Shown here one piece after another: positions 31,339 through 40,287 of a DNA stretch of 40,287 bases. The position numbers were made by a program, and so were the translations under genes. Numbering within the stretch: the stretch's first letter is position 1; every line of letters starts with the position of its first letter. Source of the stretch: Dimorphilus gyrociliatus. Its lineage: Eukaryota; Annelida; Polychaeta; Dinophilidae. The notes beneath the pieces are model-generated. The model was not told the DNA's origin and searched no databases. It saw nothing but the letters and a program-made list of their open reading frames with translations. The stretch spans positions 1 to 40,287 of the forward strand of contig CAJFCJ010000009.1 in assembly GCA_904063045.1 (NCBI GenBank). The letters run 5' to 3'.

Positions 31339-34300
31339 ATGTACACACTGAAGAGTTCGATTATCGATTTTTCATCTCTGACTGATCCATATGAAAAATT
31401 CGAGATAATAGAACGTCTTGGAGAAGGAACTTACGGAGAATGTCACGTAGTCAAAGATAAGACTCAAAATAATCTATTAGCTGTTAAAATTCAAGAGAAT
31501 GTTTACGAACATTTGGAAGAAATTGAAGAGGAGTACCGAATTCTGAAAGAATTTTCGGAGGATGAAAATTTCCCCAAGTTCTATGGTATCTTCTCGAGAG
31601 ATGAGCATAAAGAAATCTGGTTCGCTTTGGAATTATGTTCGGGAGGATCAATTACAGATATAGTCAAAAGGAATTTGGAGAGTGGGCAACGACTTTCCGA
31701 ACATATCCTCTCCTACATTCTAAGGGAAACTATTGTTGCCCTAAAAAAGCTGCATTCGGCCAATATTATTCATCGGGATGTAAAGGGGCACAATATCCTA
31801 CTTACTGCAGAAGGGCGTGTAAAGCTCATCGATTTCGGTACGACACGTTTTTCTTATTTTAGTTCTTTTTTTTTAATGAATAACAATGTTTACATTGTTG
31901 TCTTTTATTATTATTATTAGGCATATCAAAGCACTTGGCCACAGCCAATGAGAAGAGACGAACATCGGTCGGTACACCCTTTTGGATGGCTCCTGAGGTC
32001 ATTGCTTGCGAAACACAATTGGATTCGTGTTATGATATTAGAGCTGATACATGGTCATTAGGTATTACAGCTATTGAATTGATGGATGGTAAACCTCCCT
32101 TAACCAAGATTGGTCCTTCAAAAGCATTATTTCACATTCCCCGTAGTCCACCGCCCACGCTGCTCCATTCTAATTTATCATCACCGAAATTGAATGACTT
32201 TATTAGTCAATGCCTAATAAAAGATATGGAAAAGCGTCCTTTCGTTAGTGAACTTATTTCGCATCCGTTCATCACTTCGTACGATTCCAACTGCGTCGAA
32301 GATCTTATCGACCTTATAGAAAAGACGGGAAGAATCCTTCATAAGGCTCACCCAACAACTAAAAGAGGCAAACTCAGGGAAGGAAAAAAACCGAAATATT
32401 CCAAAATGAACGACGACTTAGCGGCAATGGAACATCTAAGCGAAGAAATCATAACAAATGTTCTTCACGATCGTTTTCTCAATAAGGTAATCTATACAAA
32501 TATTGGCGATATACTTATTACCGTTAATCCATTTGAAACGCTCGATATATACGATCATAAAACGTCGTCGATTTATGAAAGTTTAAACGACCAAGCGCCT
32601 CCACATATCTATTCTATTGCTCTTAGAGCATACTCGGCAATGTGCCGATCAAATGAAAATCAATCTGTTATTATATCGGGTGAATCTGGTTCCGGTAAAA
32701 CGGAGAATACAAAATTCCTTCTGCAACATTTAACGCATTTAGGAAAAGCTCCTGATAAGCGTCTCCAACATAAAATTCTGCAATTGAACCCTCTACTGGA
32801 AGCGTTTGGAAATGCTCATACAGTTTTGAATAGTAATTCTAGTCGATTCGGCAAATATCTAGAATTATTCTTTACCGCTCCCGAGGGTAAATTCATCGGA
32901 GCCAGACTATCCGAGTATCTCTTGGAGAAATCTCGAGTTGTTTTTCAACCGAAAATGGAAAGGAATTTTCATATTTTTTATCATTTATTCGATTGCCTTC
33001 CGAATTTAATCGATGGGAAATGTAAATTTTCTTATTTGAATAATAGTCATAAAAGATCGGATATTGGAGAAAAGTTAGACATAGGTCTATGCCTACAAAC
33101 TATAGGCTTTAATGAGATAGAAACAAAGGAAGTATTTAAAATATTGGCAGCTATTCTTCATATTGGTAATGTTAAATTTGAATCAGTCGATAAACAACAT
33201 AATCAGGGATGCTCTGTCTCAAATTCCGATGTTGTTGAAACAATAGAATCTCTTATTGGAATAAATACATTATCAAATTTACTTACACAATCGACCGTTG
33301 TTGCCTGTGGTGAATCAATAATAAGATGGCACGGAGTTCAAGAGGCAAGCGACGTTCGTGATGCTCTCTCTAAAGCAATATACGGACGTTTGTTTTCATG
33401 GATTATTCGCCAATGTAATTCATTATTAAAGCCGGATGACGAGTTGGTTAATGCAAGCACAATAGGCCTATTAGATATATTTGGTTTCGAAAAAATGGAT
33501 GTAAATGGATTAGAGCAACTGTATATTAACATAGCTAATGAACAGTTGCATTATTTCTTTATTCAACATATTTTCGCTTGGGAGAAGATGCAATATGAAA
33601 GTGAAGGTATTGAACCAACCTCGGTCAGTTTTACTGATAATAGGCCAATATTAGATATGCTCTTATCCAGACCAGTAGGCCTACTGGCCCTATTAGACGA
33701 AGAAAGTAGATTTCCAAATGCGACCGATTTGTCGTTAGTTAGAAAATGGAATACAAATATTAAAAGCCCGTATTATGTATCACACAAAACCAATTCTCTT
33801 ATGTTCAACATAAAGCATTATGCGGGTAACGTCGATTATAACGTCCATGAATTCCTGGCAAAGAATAGAGATTATATTCCAGCCGATATCATAATCGCTC
33901 TGACATGTTCAACCCTGCACTTGGTACGTGTTCTATTTAAATCGTCCTTGACCAAAACAGGAGCAATTGACGTGAATCCTAATACGCCTAGTTCAACTTC
34001 TAGTCAGTTATCATCACCAAGTACCGGATCTCAAACTAGGACACAACAGACCGCCACCACCTACTTTAGATTTAGTCTTATGGAACTTTTGTCAAAAATG
34101 GTAACCGGTAACGCTCATTTTGTGAGATGTATTAGACCAAACCCTGATGCCTGTCCAAAAATATGGCATCAACAATTGGTCCTTAACCAATTACGCTATA
34201 CTGGAGCCTTAGAAACGGCTCATATTCGCCACGATGGATATTCGCACAGAATGTATTTCAATCAGCTCTTTCATAATTATAGAATTTTATTCTGGGTATT

Positions 34301-36599
34301 CCCAGAGAAAAATTCATCTACTTGCCATAGATTCTTATCCGAATTCGATTCATCTTTGTGGGCAATTGGCAAGACAAAAGTCTTTCTTAAATATTCGTTG
34401 GCCCTTGAATTAGAAAAAAGATGCGAATTGGAATTAAAGAGGTTGTTACTTGTTCAAGCTCAAGTTAGACGTTGGCTTTGTCTTATTAAATTTAGAAAGC
34501 AGATATATATGATAAGACGCGTTCAAAAATATGCAAGAACTTGGCTAATTAGGAGACTAAATGCAGTCGTCCTTTTACAACGACGCATTCGTATTTTTAT
34601 ACAAAAGAGGCGTCTTTTAAAAGCAAAACTTAAACGATTCGATTCTGCAGTTAAGCTTCAAAGAATTGTTCGATTGTTTTTGTTTAGAAGACGTCAATTG
34701 AGATCTGCAATTATACTGCAAAAGTATTATAGAAGATTTAAAGCAATTAAGCAGTACGAGGAGAGAAAGGTTGAGAATGGAATTTTATCTAAACCCATAA
34801 CAAACATGAAATTTGATTTCATTCCTCCACCACCATCATTCGATCCACCACCTCCTCCGCCGATTGAAGCTGTTCTGGATTATTTGGAATCTCCCGATCA
34901 TTCTGGAGGTGATGGCGATGATTTCTATCGTGCCATAATGGCTACGAAAGTAGCTGCTAAAATACTAGCTCAGTAAGACAAACCGTTTTATCAAATTTTC
35001 ATTTCTTTAGTATCAAAAAGCTAAACAAACATCCCACACGTTTTCTCTTACTTTCGACCCTTATTTTATTTGTTTTATCAAAATTCCTTTATCCTATTAA
35101 GTTTTCCCTATCCTTTAGCAAACCGCAAAATGATAATTATAGTACCCTTCCCGGACTCGGCAAAAAATACCCGGAATGGGATGCTCCTCTTCAAGATGCA
35201 ATGCTAAAGAATAAACAATCGGGCGATTTCTCTCCGTGAGTTTGTTTCTTAGTTTCTTTTTAGAAAAAAAGGGAACCAAAGTAAAATAAAGCATAAATAT
35301 ATATATTCTATCCTTTTCAATAATCTCTTTGCTTATCATTATCTTCTTCTTCTTCTTCTTCTTCTTCTTCTTCTTTTTATTTGCACGATTAATCTTAAAG
35401 TAAGGGGGTTTTCTTAGACTGGCTAACTCGGATGTTTGCTCTCGGTCCGATTACGAAACGGTTTCTGATTATCTTCTGGTGGAGAGGTTTGTAAGAGAAT
35501 GATAACGAGGCTGCTAGGATTGTTCTTTATAGCTTTAACTTGTCGTTTGTTCTTGGTTTTTTTTTTCAAAAACAAGCACGCATGACCAAAAGAAAAAAAA
35601 CACAGGCGAACATTTATTTCAGTTTTTTTATCGTCGTCTTTTCGTTTGTTGTTACAAAAAAAAAGAAAGAAAAAACAGAAAATCTTCTATTTTTTATTTT
35701 ATATTTTTGCCAATTTCTCCCAATTTATTTTATATTTTTTTTTATTATTTCGTTATATTTTTTTTTTAAAAAAAAAAGAAGTAACATTTTTGGATGAAAA
35801 TTATTTCTTTTTTTTTTAGCTTTTCAAGTTGTTTTTTTTTTTTATTGATTAAAAAAATGTAAAAAAAAAATAACAAAACAACAAACAAACAAACAAAAAA
35901 TAGAAAAATTTTTATCAGGCAAACGCCTTCAAACTCAAGTGCATCGGCATCAATGAGTAGTTCCCCCTACACTGTCCTTCGGAATCCTCATTATGAGAAT
36001 GTGCCATCTCCACCCCCGTCTTCACCCAGCCTCAAAACTACCGCAAATTGGTCTGAGCTTTTAAAAAATGTCCCTAAAAATACCGGAAATAGATACATGA
36101 GTCGCTTCTACCCTCCCACTCCTCCCTTGGTTAAACATGTTTCTTTTTCTCATTTCGACGCTATTTATAGGCCTACCAGATATCCAGCCGAGGGCAGCAC
36201 GTAAGATATTTAAAAAAACAACTGTTCTGAATTATTTTTAATGACAAAGACCTTGAAATATTAATGCTTTTTTTTATTTACTATGTAAATATTAGCTGAC
36301 CGTACTCATTACCTTATCTGGTTTTCAGTGATGACGGAGAAAGTGCAACGCAACATAGAGAAGATATGAAATCAGAACCTAAAATGAAACTCCAACCTCA
36401 TCTTCCTCCTCCTCCTCCCCTACCTCCTCCACCTACCGCGATGAATAGGGGAGCAGCAGTGGACGTTAGCGATCCTGCACCGTTGATCGAAATGAGATCA
36501 AAATTAAAGAAAATAAAAAGGGAGGGAACCCTAAGAAAACCCTTAAAGACAACTGGTGAACAAATAGACTTTAGAAGTGTTCTCAAAAAGAAAGCTTGA
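31339..36599 (+). CDS. MYO3: Class III myosin (N-terminal kinase, NINAC/MYO3-like)
   Basis: Exons 31339-31837, 31921-34972, 35119-35235, 35418-35486, 35919-36200 and 36329-36599 give 1429 aa. The N-terminal Ste20/GCK-type kinase (about residues 20-285) has GEGTYG, AVKI, HRDVKGHN, DFG and GTPFWMAPE, so it should be active. The motor (about 330-990) has P-loop GESGSGKTENTK, switch I NSSRFGK and switch II DIFGFE. Five IQ-like motifs follow (about 1007-1110), then a Pro-rich tail (PPPPSFDPPPPPP, later PPPPPLPPPP). The C-terminal LKKIKREGTLRKPLK is WH2-like, and DFRSVLKKK may also contact actin or a partner. Family members move to the tips of actin protrusions in photoreceptors and hair cells, controlled by autophosphorylation. 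Most of the kinase end, the motor and the IQ region lie in one 3052-nt exon. ATTAAA at 36698-36703 may signal poly(A). Confidence 0.97.
35343..35376. repeat. CTT triplet run in myosin III intron
   Basis: A (CTT)n tract in the 182-nt intron between exons 3 and 4, before the acceptor at 35416-35417. Confidence 0.88.
35487..35918 (+). other. Long low-complexity myosin III intron
   Basis: At 432 nt this is several times the usual intron length here. It is dominated by homopolymer A and T tracts on the transcribed strand. Open frames through it are artefacts of low complexity. Confidence 0.7.
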
Positions 36600-36864
36600 T
36601 TGTTCATTAACTTCTTTTTTTTTATTATTATTATTGTTCTACTGTCTATGACGTTGTCTCCTGTGATAAGCATGCGGGTTGTACATCTTAAAAGTGCATT
36701 AAAGTCTGTTTAAGAAAAACATCTAATCAATTCAGTTATATTTTTTTGATTGCAAAAAAATTTTCCACTCTGATGGATAAGATAATGGAGATAAGACAGT
36801 TATATTATAAGCTCAGTCGCGAATTACTGAGTTCACTCTCTTGCGTTGTAGTAATTCACTAGAG
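36600..36864. other. Intergenic: myosin III 3' UTR and esterase promoter/leader
   Basis: No gene. ATTAAA (36698-36703) is a possible poly(A) signal for myosin. TATAAG (36806-36811) lies before the esterase leader, which contains CTCAGT and its inverted copy ACTGAG separated by 8 bp (about 36812-36831). Confidence 0.5.
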
Positions 36865-39174
36865 ATGCAATTGATTTTGATTGCTTCAGTACTGTTGGCC
36901 GCAGTTGCCACTGCTGATAAAGTTTTTGTAGAAACAACCCTTGGTCTTCTCGAAGGGCATACCGTTTCACTTTCAAGTGGGGTGAAAGTAAACAGTTTCC
37001 TTGGATTCAACTTTGCTAAGCCTCCTGTTGGTCCTCTTCGTTTTAAGGTATTATTTATTCACTAAGTGTCTCGAGTAGGACACTTTGATAACAAAAAATT
37101 ATCTTATCCTCCCTCTTGATGTCAATAGCCTCCAGAAGTTCCCGAAAGACAATCCCTTATTGTTGCAGACACTCTCGGAGCAGCCTGTCCTCAGGGGCGC
37201 ACAGGGGTTATTCTCTTAACTCATCCCTTATGGGATAGATTCAGCGAAGATTGCTTGAACATGAATGTCTATTCACCAAACGCAACTAACACCGAAAAAT
37301 TACCCGTTTTTGTTTGGTTCCACGGTGGCGGTTACGGTGGAGGTGCAAACATCCAATACCCAGGTCACTTTTTGGCAGCTAAGGGCACTGTCGTAGTAGT
37401 TCCAAACTACCGTGTTGGAGCTCTAGGTTTCATGTCCACAAAAGGCCCAAATGCTGCCGCTACTGGCAATTACGGTCTTATGGACCAAAGGTTAGCCCTT
37501 CAATGGGTTCAAGATAATATCGAAAACTTCGGTGGTGACAAAGACAAAGTCACAATCTTCGGTCAAAGCGCTGGTGCTAGCAGTGCAGGTCTTCTTACGT
37601 TAGCTCCATCCACCAAAAACCTGTTTGCGCAAGCAATCCTAGAGAGTGGAGCTGATCTTAATATCTGGGCCTATAACGAAGATCTTCAGAAACCATGGAC
37701 ATACACAGCCGAAGTTGCCAAAAAATTGAACTGTACTAGGCCTAATGATCAAGAAATGATGGACTGTCTCAGAACTATTGACGCAGATGTACTACGCCAA
37801 AATCAAGGATTTACTTGTACAGTAAGTTAAGATTACTGAGAATTATCACACTATTTTAATCTAGTACAATAGACATGATGACCATTATCTATGTAGATCA
37901 ACTAATTGATTAAATTCCTTAGCCTGGATTTTATTGTCTCGGTTTCACTCCCGTCGTCGATGGTGAATTTATCCCTAAAGATCCCTATGAAATAAGAGAG
38001 AGTGGCGAAGCAAAGAAATGCCCCATGATCGTTGGTCAAACAACCGAGGATGGTTCTCTCTATACCGCTTCACGTATGTAGAAAAAGTGAAATGTGTTCT
38101 GAAGCAGGAATGTTCTAAATTATTGAATTTTTTCTTTACAGTTGTTCCCGTTGCCAATGACGGACCAATGAATATGACTGTTTGGATTAGAGAAATGAGA
38201 AAACTTACCGAGAGATTCTCTGTTGCTTTCCCCAACAGAAGCGAAGATGCTGTTAAACTTCAACAATGGTATTATAGAAACTGGGACGAACCTGAAGACG
38301 AAGAAGCCAACAGACAAAAATTTAATGAGGTAATTGAATACAAAATGTTAAAGATTGTTGTATCGCACTTGACACATATTTCTAATAATATAGATTAGTA
38401 CCGATTTTGGGTGGGGCTTTACTCAAGATTACCAAGCAAGAATTATCAGCAAAGATTCAGATATCTTTATGTTTCTTTTGGGCTATAGAAGCGACAATAG
38501 TTACGACACTCTCCCCGCTTGGTTAGGCGTAATGCACAACGCTGAACTTCCATACGTCTGGGGTTATACTTACCTAAATGAAAACCCAGAAGTTCAAGAA
38601 GATCAAGAATTCTTTTTCGATATTGTTGCATGGAACGATTTGGATGATAAATATTCCGACTACTTTCAAGAACTATGGATTAACTTTGCAAAAACTGGGT
38701 AAAGACCTTTTTAGTTTATAAATTCGTTCAATCATTGTCATTTGACTGTTTTCTTTCATTCTAGAAACCCAACTCCAACACCTGTAAAACCTCCATCCGA
38801 TCAACCAGAAACTAATTGGACTGGATATAAAGAAACGTATGTTCTTTTCTATAATTTCCCTTATTTTTACATAGTTATCATAAATCACTTGACCTAAAAA
38901 CAGAGAGAAAAACTATCTTTACATCGGAAAGAATGATATTAATATGAAAAAGAACTATAGACAATTGAGCTTCGCCTATTGGAGGCATCTAATGCCAATG
39001 TTGGCAAACTCAGATTCAAGTAAAGGAGGTAGAAATGGAATTCCAAGCCAACAACAACTAGTCGACAAGATGTACGCTGAAATGTATGAAAATTCTCTTA
39101 AACTTAGAAGCGACAAAAGTCCATTTAAAAGAAATCCTAAAATGAAACCGGCAATGTTTCCACACAAGAATTAA
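36865..39174 (+). CDS. Secreted carboxylesterase/cholinesterase-like alpha/beta hydrolase
   Basis: Exons 36865-37047, 37129-37821, 37923-38073, 38142-38329, 38394-38698, 38765-38836 and 38904-39174 give 620 aa. The start was chosen at a signal peptide (MQLILIASVLLAAVATA). The fold shows the type-B carboxylesterase signatures SEDCLNMNVYSP, oxyanion hole HGGGYGGG, the nucleophile elbow GQSAGA with the catalytic Ser, an acidic residue in GQTTEDGS, and His in GVMHNAELPYVWG. The complete triad predicts an active ester hydrolase. Possible N-glycosylation sites (NAT, NCT, NMT) suit secretion. No C-terminal membrane anchor or GPI signal is seen. The substrate cannot be told: carboxylesterase, juvenile-hormone-type esterase and cholinesterase share this fold. 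The acceptor at 38392-38393 was preferred over the next AG because it keeps the frame. Its codons end in C more often than those of neighbouring genes. Confidence 0.95.
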
Positions 39175-39390
39175 ATAGAATATTGAACTGTTTAGAGTAA
39201 ATGTGAAAACAAGAAGAAACAAAACAACAAAAACAAACTTTTCTAACTAGATAGTCTGTAACTCTTTGTATTATCTTTTACTAATTGTTTTACACAATAC
39301 AAAGTCTAAGTATATAGAAAAAACACTAAAATTGATTTATCAAAACATATAGTACAGATTTATTTATTAATAACAAGTCGGTTCTACGTT
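39175..39390. other. Convergent intergenic region (esterase / FBF1)
   Basis: Only 216 bp lie between stop codons, AT-rich and without a gene. TTTATT at 39363-39368 reads AATAAA on the minus strand, 23 nt beyond the FBF1-like stop codon. No canonical AATAAA was seen for the esterase. Confidence 0.6.
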
Positions 39391-40287
39391 TTAGTTGTAA
39401 GAAGCGCTTTGTAATGCTTGTAAATACATTCTTTCGTCTTGTAGAAAATCTTCATCCTATTATTTAAAATGGAATTTATACTTTTGTAGATGAGAGATAT
39501 GATAATGAAAATGGAAAAGTTATTGCTTACCTTTTTCTTATGAATTTTTGCTAATGTTATAGATCTATTTGCTTGCATTTGATTAGAAATATTCATTATC
39601 GTATTTTGACTTTGGTCATTTTCGTACGATTGTAATCTGTCGTATAATTTTCTGGCCTGTGTTGTTAGTGGTATAGGTGCTCTGTCCATTTCGACATTTA
39701 CATCTTTAACTGGTAGCCGACAATTGTGGCATAGTTCTGAAGCTCCTCCTTGCTGCTTACCGCGAGCTAATTCGAGCTGTTCTTCCGCTATACGCTTCTC
39801 TTTTGTTTGTAATGCTACTAACTGCGCTTCAATTTGTTGGAGTCGCGATTTATGTTCGCTTTCCTTTTGTCTAGAAAGAGCTAGGGCTTCTACACCTTCC
39901 TGCTTCATCCTTAAGGCAATAGCTGTGAAATCCTGAACTTCGTTGGCACGTTGTTGTAGACCTTTTAAAGCTTGGTCCAATTTAGCTTCCTTTTTAAGGA
40001 GCTCCCTTACCTTCACATCAAATTCTGCTTTTTCCTTTTCAAAGTGTTCCTGATCAATTTGCAATTTATGCTGATCTTCCATTAATTTCATTTTTTGAGC
40101 CTCCAATTCAATATCTGACCGCTCTCTCTTTGTGAAAATTCTCTGTCTTTGCATCTGTTCTTCAGCCAGAGACTGTCTCTCCTTACTTATATCAACTAAC
40201 GCAGACTTTTGTTCTTCTAATAACTTGTCTTTCAGTCTAGATATTTGTTCCCTTTCTTTGGACATCTGCTCAAAAGCTAACTGTTTT
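39391..40287 (-). CDS. FBF1: FBF1-like coiled-coil protein, C-terminal part (runs off the right edge)
   Basis: The minus-strand exon from beyond 40287 down to 39531 is followed by the last exon 39456-39391; the spliced reading adds DEDFLQDERMYLQALQSASY plus Asn and a stop. About 273 residues are present. Most is a long charged coiled coil (for example KVRELLKKEAKLDQALKGLQ). It then has a CHNCRLP motif and a short linker (DRAPIPLTTQARKLYDRLQ). The pattern ELLKKEAKL, QQRANEVQDF, EGVEALALS and the terminal FLQDERMYLQAL matches what I know of the C-terminal region of Fas-binding factor 1, a distal-appendage protein needed for centriole docking and ciliary gating. An unspliced reading through 39530 is open but ends in a non-homologous sequence. 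The 5' part, including the start, is outside the window. Confidence 0.83.

Noticed and set aside
35540-35797. ORF in the long myosin intron
   Set aside because: Composed of homopolymer A/T tracts. The neighbouring exons splice in frame without it.
38399-38402. Esterase acceptor at 38397-38398
   Set aside because: It shifts the frame away from the conserved DFGWGFTQDY reading; the acceptor 5 nt upstream preserves it.
39384-39530. Unspliced C-terminus of the FBF1-like ORF
   Set aside because: The extension is hydrophobic and unlike the family. Splicing from 39531 to 39456 restores an ending like that of FBF1.
1-40287. tRNA genes, transposons, CRISPR-like arrays, viral insertions
   Set aside because: Scanned by eye on both strands. 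No cloverleaf-type sequence with A and B boxes, no terminal-repeat element or transposase/reverse-transcriptase motif, and no regular spacer array was seen. A tRNAscan-SE and RepeatMasker run would be decisive.

Overview
This is a compact, AT-rich metazoan chromosome segment. Introns are mostly 50-80 bp with GT-AG ends, genes are tightly packed on both strands, and the proteins are animal-specific (kinase-myosin III, EGF/CUB/Sushi receptors, a collagen). A small-genome invertebrate fits, for example a miniaturised annelid of the Dimorphilus type, but the species cannot be fixed from this window. No bacterial operon, CRISPR array, prophage or recognisable transposon was seen. Splice models were built by eye. 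All nine complete models keep one open frame across every exon junction, and the tenth, FBF1, keeps it up to the window edge.

Layout from left to right. 1-2782: repeat-rich flank. 2783-5030 (+): collagen/EGF single-pass membrane protein (596 aa). 5373-5676 (+): SRP (7SL) RNA gene with a Pol III terminator. 5933-6864 (+): SNARE SEC22 (215 aa). 6865-9346: 2.5 kb intergenic DNA with possible regulatory clusters. 9347-24301 (+): a 64-exon giant receptor-like protein (about 3505 aa) with C-type lectin, LDLa, CUB, Sushi, EGF, HYR, GCC2/GCC3, laminin-G/pentraxin, transmembrane and tail regions; its core resembles SVEP1/polydom. 24830-25928 (-): SWEET sugar transporter (212 aa). 26209-29979 (+): CTF18 alternative clamp-loader subunit (891 aa), sharing a 280-bp bidirectional promoter with SWEET that holds an E2F-type site. 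30474-30879 (-): a two-exon 79-aa protein of unknown function. 31339-36599 (+): class III myosin (1429 aa). 36865-39174 (+): secreted carboxylesterase/cholinesterase-like enzyme (620 aa). 39391 to the right edge (-): C-terminal part of an FBF1-like centriole distal-appendage coiled-coil protein.

The genes do not form an evident pathway; this looks like ordinary gene neighbourhood in a compact genome. The items most worth a second look are the SRP RNA gene, which lies under spurious antisense ORFs; the unusual type I membrane collagen with an unassigned N-terminal domain; and the membrane-anchored polydom-like giant, with orphan domains, a tetra-Arg putative convertase site, symmetric micro-exons and a PPxY motif in its tail.
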